61,828 nucleotides of DNA from Clostridiales bacterium Firm_11 (GCA_001604105.1 LVAQ01000020.1:1-61828), one strand, 5' to 3'. Positions 1 to 9,568 are shown, numbered from the stretch's first letter. Numbers and translations are program-made. Notes: generated by a model from the sequence alone, not told the origin.

Positions 1-21
1 ACAATAAACACACTGGTTAAA

Positions 22-54
22 AAGCAGGGTTTGCTTTTCGAGCAAACCCTGCTT
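22..54 (-). terminator. Rho-independent terminator of the TspO-like gene
   Basis: A perfect 14-bp stem (22-35 with 41-54) closes a 5-nt loop. Read on the minus strand the stem is followed by a short T tract. It lies 50 bp beyond the stop of the minus-strand gene at 105-893. Confidence 0.85.
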
Positions 55-104
55 GACGTAATTTTTACACAGCGGACATTCCCAGTGAAGTAGTTAAGTC
101 TGCT

Positions 105-893
105 TTACGCTTTCTGCTTAGGAAGCAAGCAGTAGCCGTTTTGGATAAAGACGAAGCCTGCAATGATGATATACAGTGCGCCAATAACGATTGCCATCCA
201 GCCGATCGCTGTGTATTGCCCTGCAAAAAAGCCTTGCGCCTGATGCTGCTGCCAGATACCGAAGTATGCCCAGGCCAGCGGCAGCGTCAGTGCGGCATTA
301 CGCAAACGCCACTGAATCAGTCCTGTGAGCAACAGCGAAACGATCAGGATGATCACCGCCCAGACATCCGCAGCCAAACCAAAGCCGTTCCACTGCAGTT
401 TGACCAGATACGCGGATGCGTTCACTACGGTCGCGATGATCAGCCAGCCGTTGTATAGCCCAAACGCCAGCGCATTGACCTTTTGGCCGAGTCCATCCGG
501 CGTTTTAAGCTTTCCGTTAAGGATGGCCAAGGTTACGACGAACGCAAGGATCAGCAGAGTCGAGATACCGATTAATTTATACGAGAAAGCGATGATCCAG
601 AGAATGTTGGTTACACAAGACACCCAGAACGGAACGCTGATCGTATTGATCAGGCTGGCAGTTCTCTCCTCCTTATGCTTAACGATCATGAAGATGAGCG
701 AGATCAGGAGCAACGTATAGATAACGCCCCAGATGCTGAAGGTAGCAGGGCTTGGCGTGATGAGCGTCTGGTATGTGTCCGAGACTTCCTTTTGTGATGA
801 CCCGTTGATGAATCCGAACGCCCCCAGCGTATTGATGAGCAGTGTTAGCAGGAAGAGTCCCATGTTGACCCAGGCTTTGGTTTTGGTGTTCAT
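105..893 (-). CDS. TspO/MBR-like tryptophan-rich membrane protein
   Basis: This 262-residue protein is almost entirely hydrophobic, with about seven membrane segments. The stretch TPSPATFSIWGVIYTLL near residues 46-62 resembles the PxPxxFxxxWxxxY signature of the TspO/MBR (tryptophan-rich sensory protein) family, and tryptophans are spread through the later helices. It is longer than classical five-helix TspO (about 160 residues) and fits the extended bacterial branch whose function is poorly known. The start is well supported by an AAAGGACGG ribosome site. It is monocistronic, with a strong terminator at 22-54. Membrane location is clear, but ligand and role (tetrapyrrole binding in true TspO) cannot be read from the sequence. 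Confidence 0.75.
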   Translation of the reverse strand: MNTKTKAWVNMGLFLLTLLINTLGAFGFINGSSQKEVSDTYQTLITPSPATFSIWGVIYTLLLISLIFMIVKHKEERTASLINTISVPFWVSCVTNILWIIAFSYKLIGISTLLILAFVVTLAILNGKLKTPDGLGQKVNALAFGLYNGWLIIATVVNASAYLVKLQWNGFGLAADVWAVIILIVSLLLTGLIQWRLRNAALTLPLAWAYFGIWQQHQAQGFFAGQYTAIGWMAIVIGALYIIIAGFVFIQNGYCLLPKQKA

Positions 894-1144
894 AACTGCC
901 GTCCTTTCTATCCTAAGTGGTTAACGAAGGTTCTTGACCATAATAAGTATGTACAATTTATAAGCGCTTTATTCGCCCATTCGGCAGGCTTCACGAATTA
1001 TTTCGCAAGGCTTTATCAGAAATAAACCACTTCGTTGCAGCAGAATGGTTATGCCAGCTGATCAATGCGGATGATCGCAAAAGCACTACGGGAGTAACGT
1101 CTCTTGATCAACGAGTTTTGCCAGCATCCGAATTTTCGGGCAGT

Positions 1145-2185
1145 CTAGACTACCTTGTTCTTACCTGTTCTCTTTGCGATGTACAGATTCTCATCAGCAT
1201 TCTTAATAAAATCCGAAATACTTCCGCCGAGGTATTCCGATATACCGGCGCTGACTGTCACATGGATATCGCCGTAGAAGCATTGCTCGCTTACTAGTTT
1301 TCGTATGCGATCGGCGATCAAGAATGCAGATTCTTTATCGGTATTGGGCAGTACCAACAGGAATTCCTCACCGCCATACCGGCCAAACACATCAGGTTCC
1401 CTGATCGAACGCATAGAAATCTCAGCAAGCTCTGTGAGTACCTTATCCCCAAATATATGACCTTTTGTATCATTGATTCGTTTGAAATCATCGATGTCGA
1501 AAAGGGCGATGCTGAGGGTAGATCCATTTTTGGTCTTGAGATCGTCTATCGCATGCTGCAATACCTCGACCAGAGCACGTCGATTTCGAATCTTTGTAAG
1601 CCCATCCAGCATCGCTTCTTCCGCCAAAAGCTGGTTTTGCGCTTCCAACTCCTGCACTTTGCGCTTCTTGTCGGTAACATCAAATACGATACCGGCGAGA
1701 AAGACAGGGTTCCCGTTTGCATCTATGTCGGTAATTTTTCCGCGATCGTAATACCAATGGTATGATCCGTCCTTTGCTTTGATACGGTACTCCACTTCAT
1801 AAACCGGCGCTTCTCCGTTCAGATGCGCTTTCATCGCATTCATTGTCGTTTGGTAATCGTCCGGATGCAGAAGGTTCGTGAAGAATTGAAATGGTACCTC
1901 TTCAGGGATATCAGAGACGTCATAACCGAGCGTGATCACCTTGAGCGGATTGAATGTGACATGGTTGCTGCGGATATCCCAATACCAATGACCCAGATTT
2001 CCGCTCCAAGCGAAGTCAAGCGCCGCTTCCTGCTCCTTTTCGCGCAGTAGTTGTCGGTTAAGCAAGAGGAGAGCGTCCATCTTTGCGTGCGTTTGAGCCA
2101 GTTTTAGCTCGACTTCATTAATGTGGTCAAGAAGCTGTTCTCTGGTGAAGTCAGCGTAACCCATGATCTCACTTCCGTTCTGCAA
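1145..2185 (-). CDS. PAS-GGDEF diguanylate cyclase
   Basis: This is a soluble 346-residue protein. A short N-terminal coiled coil (about 15-55) leads into a PAS domain of the PAS_3 type (about 60-170, with its PAC tail ending in GIVFDVTDKK). A complete GGDEF domain follows (about 185-346). The active site reads GGEEF at 271-275. An RxxD inhibitory site (REPD) lies exactly five residues before it, so both c-di-GMP synthesis and product feedback are expected. There is no signal peptide or membrane segment, so it should act in the cytoplasm. The preceding minus-strand sequence is the remnant of an HD-GYP gene, so this cyclase may once have sat beside a matching phosphodiesterase. Confidence 0.9.
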   Translation of the reverse strand: MQNGSEIMGYADFTREQLLDHINEVELKLAQTHAKMDALLLLNRQLLREKEQEAALDFAWSGNLGHWYWDIRSNHVTFNPLKVITLGYDVSDIPEEVPFQFFTNLLHPDDYQTTMNAMKAHLNGEAPVYEVEYRIKAKDGSYHWYYDRGKITDIDANGNPVFLAGIVFDVTDKKRKVQELEAQNQLLAEEAMLDGLTKIRNRRALVEVLQHAIDDLKTKNGSTLSIALFDIDDFKRINDTKGHIFGDKVLTELAEISMRSIREPDVFGRYGGEEFLLVLPNTDKESAFLIADRIRKLVSEQCFYGDIHVTVSAGISEYLGGSISDFIKNADENLYIAKRTGKNKVV

Positions 2186-2206
2186 GATTGGCTAGAGTAG
2201 GCGCGG

Positions 2207-2454
2207 TCATGATTCGATGGTTCTATTGCGTTGCAAGCTCTTCAGGAACAGCGCAACGACGTCAGGGTCGAACTGCTTGTCCACATTCGCAGTAAGCTCC
2301 GCAACAGCAGCTTCAGGGGAGATGGCTTTCTGGTATGGCCGACTTGTGTCATGGCGTCATAGGCGTCCACAACGGATAGAACTCTCGTCAATAAGGGGAT
2401 AGTTGCCCCGCTTAAGCCACGGGGATACCCTTTTCCTTTGCATCGCTCATGATG
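2207..2454 (-). pseudogene. HD-GYP phosphodiesterase remnant (C-terminal end)
   Basis: Read on the minus strand, this segment encodes HHERCKGKGYPRGLSG, then a VVDAYDAMT stretch. After a one-base frameshift it continues as RPYQKAISPEAA and KQFDPDVVALFL, ending in a stop at 2207-2209. These are the last motifs of an HD-GYP c-di-GMP phosphodiesterase in the right order. The motif normally read HHExWDGxGYP has lost its W and D. Stop codons lie just upstream of the HHE codons, and the N-terminal part of the domain is absent. The gene is therefore dead. It closely parallels the intact HD-GYP ends at 6.0 and 8.9 kb. Confidence 0.8.
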
Positions 2455-2831
2455 ACATTGCTATTATAAGCCCAGTCCTTTCAGCACAAGTGACGTGTAA
2501 TGTCTAGGCAGCAAAAAGGCTGAATTATCTGTTATTCTCAAACGTTCTTTCAAATATAGTATAGCAGAGAAACGCAATGGTTACAAGAAAGGATAAAACT
2601 GTACGCGTTCTGAAAGCCACAAACAGATATACGAACGGCTCTTGATGTACTTCCGGCTTGCTTGGCTTACGCCATGGTTCTTGACATGTGTCCTCTGAGA
2701 CAGCCGATAACTCATTTCCTGATAAATGCAGTATTAGGAGAGTAAGGCCCTTTCAGTTTACTGGTACGTTGTAACTCAGCTAACCTTATCTTGCCATATC
2801 ATGCTTTCCTTTTCTTCGTTGTCCAATATGA
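2455..2831. other. Intergenic stretch without a recognisable gene
   Basis: This AT-rich DNA lies between the HD-GYP remnant and the regulatory region of the TetR gene. No supported reading frame or RNA gene was recognised. A short minus-strand frame over 2776-3030 lacks a ribosome site and covers the TetR promoter. Confidence 0.4.
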
Positions 2832-2847
2832 ATTGTAGACCTACAAT
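2832..2847. promoter_or_regulatory. Palindrome, candidate TetR-family operator
   Basis: The 16-bp sequence ATTGTAGACCTACAAT is a palindrome of two 7-bp arms around AC. It lies 31 bp upstream of the -35 box of the downstream TetR-family gene. Size and symmetry fit a TetR-type operator, so autoregulation is a reasonable inference. Confidence 0.5.
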
Positions 2848-2878
2848 CGTGCTTATATAATTTGCAAAACTAACGCAA

Positions 2879-2907
2879 TTGACGATATTCCAAGGGAGTG
2901 ATATAAT
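2879..2907 (+). promoter_or_regulatory. Near-consensus sigma-70/A promoter for the tetR gene
   Basis: TTGACG and TATAAT are separated by exactly 17 bp. Transcription would start near 2914 and leave an 85-90 nt leader before the start codon at 3002. Confidence 0.75.
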
Positions 2908-3001
2908 AAACAAACGATTGATAAGAATTTTATACAGCAATGAATATGCGCAAAGGTATTTTGTTATCCATATTGGTAGTGCGATATGAAAGGAATAGTC
3001 T

Positions 3002-3619
3002 ATGAAAAACAGAATCCTCGAGTCTGGCAAAGCGAAATTGATCAGTGATGCTGCATTTACCTTGTTTCTGGAAAATGGCTACGAGGCTACTGGGATCAGG
3101 GCGATCTGCCGAGCGGCCGATGCAGAATTACCCACCTTGTATTATCATTTCCCATCTAAGAAAGCATTGTTCCTATCCTTGGCAGAGAAGATGCTGGATG
3201 AATATCTGTCCAGTGTTCCAAACATCATATCCGACAAAATCGATGATCCCGAGAGCTACCTTCGGGGGTATTTCCTGTATATCATGCAATACACCATGAC
3301 CCATGTTCCGGAAACTCGTTTCTTTCTACGTTATTCCCTATTTCCGCCGGAGGAACTGCGGGAGGAAATACAAAACTTCCTATACAACGATCAAAAGCGA
3401 AAAAGCGAACTACTGCTGCCAGCCATGATGGCCTGCATAAGAAGCGGATTAGTGAGGCATACTGTTGATCATGCAATGTCATTATTCTGGAAGTTTTGCA
3501 CGAACAACACATTTGATGTAATCATGACGGCGTGGCAACCCGATACGAATGAGTTGCTGAACCTTTGGAACATGTTCATGCATTGTCGACTGTCCGAGAA
3601 CTACGCTTCCCCGAAGTGA
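3002..3619 (+). CDS. TetR/AcrR family transcriptional regulator
   Basis: This 205-residue protein has a canonical N-terminal TetR helix-turn-helix at about residues 8-55 (KLISDAAFTLFLENGYEATG, then IRAICRAADAELPTLYYHF). The pattern of glycine, tyrosine and YYHF is diagnostic. The helical C-terminal half has no recognisable ligand class. A ribosome site (AAAGGA) precedes the ATG, and a near-consensus promoter and a palindrome lie upstream. The next genes on the same strand are the two c-di-GMP proteins. No divergent target gene is present, so its regulon cannot be read from context beyond likely self-repression. Confidence 0.9.
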   Translation: MKNRILESGKAKLISDAAFTLFLENGYEATGIRAICRAADAELPTLYYHFPSKKALFLSLAEKMLDEYLSSVPNIISDKIDDPESYLRGYFLYIMQYTMTHVPETRFFLRYSLFPPEELREEIQNFLYNDQKRKSELLLPAMMACIRSGLVRHTVDHAMSLFWKFCTNNTFDVIMTAWQPDTNELLNLWNMFMHCRLSENYASPK

Positions 3620-3746
3620 GGCCTTCTGTTATCCCAAGTCGATTGATTCACTCGATGCGATAGGCTTATGTTTCTTCCACGGCATGGTTAGGAGGTCACG
3701 CATAGCATATTGCGCGGACCTCCAGAAAAGGAAACGGGGTGTTATA

Positions 3747-6338
3747 ATGGCACGACAAGCCAATCGCGCGATCACTTTCGGTCTCGATTCGACTAATACC
3801 AAGCATTTACGCGTGATATCACTGATGCTGGCTATTGTCATAGTATTTTTCGGCGCCTTCTATCTGCACTTTGCATGGTCAAGATACGAACATAGTGCTT
3901 CTACAGAAGCAATCGTCTTGGCACAGTCAGCCGAAGCGATGCTGCATCCGGAACATATCGCGATGCTATCTGGGGATTCAGCCGATTTAGACAGTGCTGA
4001 GTATCAGATGGCAAAACGAAGCCTGCAACGCTTGGTAAACATTGCAAACCCCATTCGGTTCGCCTATATACTGGCCGAGCGATCCAGCCAGATTGTTTTC
4101 CTGGTGGATTCTGAAGAAAGCGACTCCCTCGATTATTCACCACCCGGTCAAGTATATACGGAAGCGACGCCTGAAGACTGGATACCTTTTCAAACCGGCG
4201 CAGTGAAACTCACCCAAGCGGTAACAGATCGCTGGGGAACCTGGATCAGCGCGTTGGTTCCGATCAAAGACCCAAACAACGATGCGGTAATCGCCGTTTT
4301 GGGTATCGATTATTCTGCTATTGAGTGGAATCATACCTTATGGCTACGAATGATTCCAGACTTTGTTGTGGTTGTCAGCGTTTTAATTCTCTCCTTCTCT
4401 TTACTTCGTATATGGATGCTCCATACAGCGCTGAAGGGGCAAAGCAAAAAATTGGCGTTTGATGAGGCTCTTTATCGCAACGTCTTCAACAATGCCCCGA
4501 TAGGGATCGCCATCGTTGAAGACAAGCAATTTGTGACGCAGTCGCAATACAGTAACATGACAATGAATCCAATGTTTGAGCGTATTCTTGGTCGTTCGAA
4601 TCATGAATTAAGCGTGATCAGTTGGCCAGAAATCACAGTCGCTGAAGATCTACAGGTAGATCTGGAGCAGTTTGCGCAGTTCAAAGCAGGAAAGATCAAT
4701 GGATATGTGATGGAAAAACGCTTCATAAGACCCGATGGTTCGACGATATGGACGAATATGATTATCTCGCATCTGTCCCCAAGTCCCGATCGACGATTTG
4801 TACATCTTTGCCTGCTTGAGGATATCTCAACCAGAAAAGAAATCGAACATGCGCTGCGAGAAAGCGAGCGCAGTAAATCAGTTTTAATTGCCAACCTGCC
4901 GGGAATGGCCTACCGCTGCCGATATGATAGAGCGTGGACCATGCTGTTTGTATCTGACGGATGTTTGGAACTGACTGGGTATACTCCTGACAGCTTGCTC
5001 AAAAACCGAGATATCTCGTTCAATGACTTGATATCTGTCGAGTACAGAGACATGCTCTGGGAAGAATGGAAACGCGTGTTAAACCGCAGGGCGATATTCC
5101 GGCAGGAGTATGAGATCAGAACCCGATCGGGCGAGAAGAAATGGGTTCTGGAGACCGGACAAGGGGTCATCGAGGATGATGGTACTGTACAGGTTCTTGA
5201 AGGAATCATTGTGGATATAACAGAGCAACGAAAACGTCAGGAGCAGATCACATATCTTCAGGAGCATGATCTTCTGACCGGATTACTGAATACCAACCAT
5301 TTTGAGAAGGTCAAGTGCGATATCGATACGCCTGACAATTGGCCGCTATCCTTTGCAATACTCGATATCAACGGCGTGCGTATGATCAATGACGCTTATG
5401 GACATGCCGAAGGCGACTATTTGATTGCAGAGGTAGCAAAGCTGATCAACAGTTGCTGTCGAAAAGATGATATGCTAGCTCGCACTGGCGGTGATGAGTT
5501 TTCGTTGTTGATGCCACGAACCAACAGTGACGAGGCAAATCATGTTGCAGCAACGATCAATGATTTGGTCGACAGCTACAATCGCACAAAAACGAAAACA
5601 CAATACCAAGTGAGTCTCTGCATGGGACTCAGTACGAAAGAATCAGACGGCCAAAGCCTCAAAGAGGTATACCAGGCAGCCGAGAATCAATTGAAGAACC
5701 GAAAGCTTTTGAATCAGAAAAGCTCGCATAACGCAATCGTTGCTTCCATCATGGCCACATTGTACGTGAAGAGTCAGGAGTCGGAAGCGCATTGCTTGCG
5801 ATTAGCCAAATTGACGCGCATAGTTGCAAGCAAACTAGGCTCATCGCAAGGGATGCTGGATGACATTGAGCTGTTTGCGATGCTTCATGATATTGGAAAA
5901 ATCGGTGTGGACGGAAGCATCCTCAATAAGCCGGGACCTTTGACGCAAGAGGAATGGGCACAGATGAAACTGCATTCTGAAATCGGCTATCGCATTGCAA
6001 TGTCGACGCCCGCTCTTGAGCACATTGCCGAGTATATCCTTCATCATCACGAACGCTGGGATGGTTCGGGGTATCCTGGAGGGGTGAAAGGGACGGAAAT
6101 ACCGTTGCCGTCACGGATTCTGGCTGTGACCGATGCCTATGATGCCATGACCGAAACGCGAGTATATCGCAAAGCCTTGCAGCAGTCTCTTGCGCTTGAG
6201 GAGATTGAGCGTCATGCTGGCACGCAGTTTGATCCTGATATTGCGCTGTTGTTTGTGAGCCTGATGCGTGAGCAAAAAGAGAACGCTGCAAAAAAGCAGG
6301 ACGGGGAGGCGATCAATAATGAAGCGTTGCCTCATTAA
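3747..6338 (+). CDS. Membrane PAS-PAS-GGDEF-HD-GYP c-di-GMP enzyme
   Basis: From the ATG at 3747 the product has 863 residues. Membrane helices at about 24-43 and 205-225 bracket an extracytoplasmic sensor region. They are followed by two PAS domains (about 245-375 and 385-500), a GGDEF domain and an HD-GYP domain. The cyclase site GGDEF is at 581-585 with an intact RxxD I-site (RKDD) five residues before it. The HD pair is at 714-715 and HHERWDGSGYP begins at 767, so both synthesis and hydrolysis motifs are complete. I prefer 3747 over an in-frame ATG 63 bp upstream because GAAACGGGG precedes it and the long form adds a charged stretch. The stop overlaps the next gene by 20 nt, so the pair is probably co-translated. 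Confidence 0.9.
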   Translation: MARQANRAITFGLDSTNTKHLRVISLMLAIVIVFFGAFYLHFAWSRYEHSASTEAIVLAQSAEAMLHPEHIAMLSGDSADLDSAEYQMAKRSLQRLVNIANPIRFAYILAERSSQIVFLVDSEESDSLDYSPPGQVYTEATPEDWIPFQTGAVKLTQAVTDRWGTWISALVPIKDPNNDAVIAVLGIDYSAIEWNHTLWLRMIPDFVVVVSVLILSFSLLRIWMLHTALKGQSKKLAFDEALYRNVFNNAPIGIAIVEDKQFVTQSQYSNMTMNPMFERILGRSNHELSVISWPEITVAEDLQVDLEQFAQFKAGKINGYVMEKRFIRPDGSTIWTNMIISHLSPSPDRRFVHLCLLEDISTRKEIEHALRESERSKSVLIANLPGMAYRCRYDRAWTMLFVSDGCLELTGYTPDSLLKNRDISFNDLISVEYRDMLWEEWKRVLNRRAIFRQEYEIRTRSGEKKWVLETGQGVIEDDGTVQVLEGIIVDITEQRKRQEQITYLQEHDLLTGLLNTNHFEKVKCDIDTPDNWPLSFAILDINGVRMINDAYGHAEGDYLIAEVAKLINSCCRKDDMLARTGGDEFSLLMPRTNSDEANHVAATINDLVDSYNRTKTKTQYQVSLCMGLSTKESDGQSLKEVYQAAENQLKNRKLLNQKSSHNAIVASIMATLYVKSQESEAHCLRLAKLTRIVASKLGSSQGMLDDIELFAMLHDIGKIGVDGSILNKPGPLTQEEWAQMKLHSEIGYRIAMSTPALEHIAEYILHHHERWDGSGYPGGVKGTEIPLPSRILAVTDAYDAMTETRVYRKALQQSLALEEIERHAGTQFDPDIALLFVSLMREQKENAAKKQDGEAINNEALPH

Positions 6339-9183
6339 AGCATTCGCAATACTGCTCATATTCAGTCTTTCATGGATAGGGATGGCTGCACGAGCCCAGG
6401 AATTGGACAACATCGACGATCTATCCGGGGTGTTCAGTCAACATGGCTCCGTCATGATGCTGATAGATCCCGACAGTGGCGCCATTGTGGATGTAAACAA
6501 TGCGGCATCAAAATTCTATGGCTATACCAAAGAACAACTCATCTCCATGCGCATCAGTGATATCAATGTGCTTACACCGCAAGAGATTGAAAAAGAGATG
6601 AAGGCGGCCGCGGCAGAGCAGCGTAATTACTTCGTATTTAGGCATCGGCTCGCCAGTGGAGAAATTAGAAATGTGGAAGTGTTTTCTTACCCGGTTATGA
6701 TTGGAAACAGACGCCTCCTATTCTCGATTGTACATGACATAACGGCTAAAGTATTGCTTGAACAAGAGATAAATAATCGCAACACGATTGGATTCATCTT
6801 AGCAGGAATCGGGCTAGGCTTGCTGTCCCTCCTGCTTGCGCTTGTCATTCGTAGCCGAAGGCGTATACGGGCCGCCAACCGCGACATTGCTTATACCAAT
6901 TCAATGCTCAGAACATTTATTGATGCGCAAGGCGATTGGGTTTATTTGAAGGATGCCAAATTACGATATGTGTTTGTCAATCCAGCGTTCGAGGCGTTTT
7001 ACGGTAAGCCTGCGGAACAGGTAATTGGACTTGACGATTATGCACTGACTGAGAAAGAGTTTGCGGACCTCCGCCGAAAGACAGACATAGACGTCCTGGA
7101 GACAGGAACTCTTTTGCATGACGAAACCCATTGGGGTGGAAAAATACTGGCGACGACCAAGTTCCCCGTTACGTTGCCAGACGGACAAACGGGAGTGGGC
7201 GCGTACATTCGCGATATCAGTGCGCAAAGGATGGAAGAGAGAAAACGGGAGAAAACCACCAAGCGTCTTTCCATCCTATCGGATATTTTGACGCGTAGCT
7301 TCCCAAACCAACAAGAACAATTGGACTATGTGCTTCACGAAGCCTTAAGTCTGACCGATAGCCAATATGGGTATATCTATCTGTATGATGACAAACGCCA
7401 GGAATTTTCGCTCAACTCATGGACCAGAGGCGTCATGGAAAGCTGCAGCGTCGTCAATCCCAAAACACTTTATGCGCTTGAGAGCACAGGCATATGGGGA
7501 GAAGTCGTGCGGCAAAAGAAAGCGATCATGCTCAACGATTTTCAAAGTCCGCATCCTCTTAAGAAGGGCTATCCAGCCGGACATGTAACGCTTGAACGCT
7601 TTCTGTCTGTACCGGTTTTGATCGACGGGCATATCGTGGCGGTGGTTGGTCTGGCGAACAAGCCATATGATTATGACGACACTGACGTCCTGGAACTATC
7701 ACTTTTAATGAATGGCGCCTGGAACACGCTTCAGCGGCATGAAATTCAAGAGAAACTTGCGTTTGAACGATCAAGGTACTTACAGACCCTCGTCTCTATT
7801 GGTGATGGTGTGCTGGTGGTCGATCGTGATGGCAATGTGGAAATGATGAACCAGGTCGCGCAGAAACTGACCGAATGGAGTCTGGAGGAAGCTTTGGGCC
7901 ATCACTACTTACAGGTGTTTGTGATACAGCATGAACAAGGATCAGCACAGATCGCCGATCCGATTGCTGATGCTTTGAAATCTGGGAATACGCAAGAATT
8001 GAGCAATCATGCAGTACTCGTTTCAAAATATGGGAAGACTTACAATCTTGAGGATAGTGCGGCGCCAATCCAATCCGAGTCGGGAGAAACAACGGGCGTT
8101 GTCTTGGTTTTTAGAGATGTGACGGAGAAGATGAGACAGCTGAAACAAATTGAGTACCTCAGCTTCCGTGACCCGCTGACGGGATTGTACAACCGAAGGT
8201 ATGCCAGTGATGAGATGCAGCGACTGGATAAGGATAGCAATCTTCCTCTGACGATCGTCATGGGGGATGTCAATGGGCTGAAGTTAACAAATGATGTATT
8301 CGGTCATGCGTATGGGGATCAACTCTTACAATGTATCGGAGATGTTTTTCGGCGGTGTGGCAGACAAGATGATTTAATCGCCCGATGGGGTGGTGATGAG
8401 TTTGTGTTACTTCTTCCCAGAACGAAGGCAGGCGAGGCGCAGAAACTCATCGAGCGGATCAAGGTGGAATTTGCCAAGGAGAAGATCAGATCCATCAAGG
8501 GCAGCATATCGTTGGGATTCGCCTGCAAAGAGCATATGGACACCGATATCGCTTCAGTTCTCAGGCAGGCTGAAGAGGCTATGTATCAAGCCAAGACACT
8601 CGAGCGGGATGCGGTTCGTAAGAGTACTGTTGATGATATCGTCACAGCATTACACAACAGCAGCATACGGGAACGGGAGCATTCGGAGGCGGTCAGGGAG
8701 ATTGCGCAGGCCATCGGGCGAGAGATGCATTTGTCAGACGTCGATATTCGCAACCTATCGGATGCGGCGTATCTTCACGACATTGGTAAAATCGTTCTGG
8801 ATCCGCTACTTCTGAACATCAACCATCATCTTTCGGAGTATGAGTGGAATGAAATCAAGCGTCATCCGATCGTTGGGTACCGAATACTCAACGCGTTTGA
8901 TGATACGCTGAGTCTTACCGAACCGGTGCTTGCTCATCAGGAACGCTGGGACGGTCACGGTTATCCTAGAGGGCTCAAGGGCAATGAAATTCCTTTGCTC
9001 GCAAGGATCATCGCAGTGGCTGAAAGCTACGAACGCATGAGGCATCAGTCTGCAAACGCATCGGCTATGAGCATCGATGAGGCTCGACAAACCTTGCTTG
9101 ACAATGCCGGCACTCAATTCGATCCGGACATTGTTAACGTGCTCGTTGAGATGCTTGATCAGGATAAGCTTAGGGGGTTGTAA
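6319..9183 (+). CDS. Membrane PAS-PAS-GAF-PAS-GGDEF protein with a degenerate HD-GYP domain
   Basis: The 954-residue protein begins with a signal peptide ending near ARAQE. It then has an extracytoplasmic PAS domain (about 30-145), a helix (about 155-180), a PAS (about 205-310), a GAF (about 320-475), another PAS (about 485-605), GGDEF and HD-GYP. GGDEF is at 691-695 and is preceded by an I-site (RQDD). In the HD-GYP part the HD pair (820-821) is kept, but HHE has become HQE (873-875) and the usual DAYDAMT..RPYR is replaced by ESYERMRHQ. Phosphodiesterase activity is therefore doubtful. The start at 6319 has a GGGGAGG ribosome site lying inside the end of the preceding gene. It may be a paralogous partner of that gene. 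Confidence 0.9.
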   Translation: MKRCLIKAFAILLIFSLSWIGMAARAQELDNIDDLSGVFSQHGSVMMLIDPDSGAIVDVNNAASKFYGYTKEQLISMRISDINVLTPQEIEKEMKAAAAEQRNYFVFRHRLASGEIRNVEVFSYPVMIGNRRLLFSIVHDITAKVLLEQEINNRNTIGFILAGIGLGLLSLLLALVIRSRRRIRAANRDIAYTNSMLRTFIDAQGDWVYLKDAKLRYVFVNPAFEAFYGKPAEQVIGLDDYALTEKEFADLRRKTDIDVLETGTLLHDETHWGGKILATTKFPVTLPDGQTGVGAYIRDISAQRMEERKREKTTKRLSILSDILTRSFPNQQEQLDYVLHEALSLTDSQYGYIYLYDDKRQEFSLNSWTRGVMESCSVVNPKTLYALESTGIWGEVVRQKKAIMLNDFQSPHPLKKGYPAGHVTLERFLSVPVLIDGHIVAVVGLANKPYDYDDTDVLELSLLMNGAWNTLQRHEIQEKLAFERSRYLQTLVSIGDGVLVVDRDGNVEMMNQVAQKLTEWSLEEALGHHYLQVFVIQHEQGSAQIADPIADALKSGNTQELSNHAVLVSKYGKTYNLEDSAAPIQSESGETTGVVLVFRDVTEKMRQLKQIEYLSFRDPLTGLYNRRYASDEMQRLDKDSNLPLTIVMGDVNGLKLTNDVFGHAYGDQLLQCIGDVFRRCGRQDDLIARWGGDEFVLLLPRTKAGEAQKLIERIKVEFAKEKIRSIKGSISLGFACKEHMDTDIASVLRQAEEAMYQAKTLERDAVRKSTVDDIVTALHNSSIREREHSEAVREIAQAIGREMHLSDVDIRNLSDAAYLHDIGKIVLDPLLLNINHHLSEYEWNEIKRHPIVGYRILNAFDDTLSLTEPVLAHQERWDGHGYPRGLKGNEIPLLARIIAVAESYERMRHQSANASAMSIDEARQTLLDNAGTQFDPDIVNVLVEMLDQDKLRGL

Positions 9184-9244
9184 ATAGCCAGATGCACAAC
9201 ACCTTACGAGCTTGAGAAGGAACGCGCCAACTGATGCCTTTGTT

Positions 9245-9398
9245 CACCGCCACCCTTGACAGCGTCGGTTCGGGGCGCCGGACTGTCGGCGGCGACGGGA
9301 ACTCGGGAATATCGTCGGATAGTGGCTCATCCCGTCGCCTTTGGAGGGTAGCGCCCCGAACCGCCCCTATCAAGGTCAACCCGCCGCAAGCGGCGGTG
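9245..9398. repeat. GC-rich nested palindrome, possible structured RNA or small mobile element
   Basis: Four inverted-repeat pairs are nested on one axis: 9245-9251 with 9392-9398, 9256-9260 with 9375-9379, 9266-9278 with 9351-9363 (13 bp, perfect), and 9291-9300 with 9330-9339 (10 bp, perfect). A local hairpin, CCGCCGCAAGCGGCGG, lies at its right edge and competes with the outer pair. No plausible gene covers it. It is much richer in GC than the DNA on either side and fills most of the gap between the c-di-GMP genes and the toxin-antitoxin promoter. I do not recognise the family. Confidence 0.6.
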
Positions 9399-9568
9399 GC
9401 TACTTGGCGACCTGCATGGTGCTTTGGCTCGGGGAATCTGGAAATATCATCTGGCGACTATCACTGGGCGTTAGGGCTCCTGCAAATGTGTGCAAAATTC
9501 TTGACGTGACCCAAAGCTGTTCATTACAACTTTCTCCGCTTATCAGAACATTTTAGTCAAAAATTGTA

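Noticed and set aside
2776..3030. 84-residue minus-strand frame upstream of the TetR gene
   Set aside because: It has no ribosome site and overlaps the TetR promoter, operator-like palindrome and start.
9234..9509. 91-residue frame across the GC-rich nested palindrome
   Set aside because: It has no ribosome site, and the sequence is explained by symmetric repeats rather than coding constraint.
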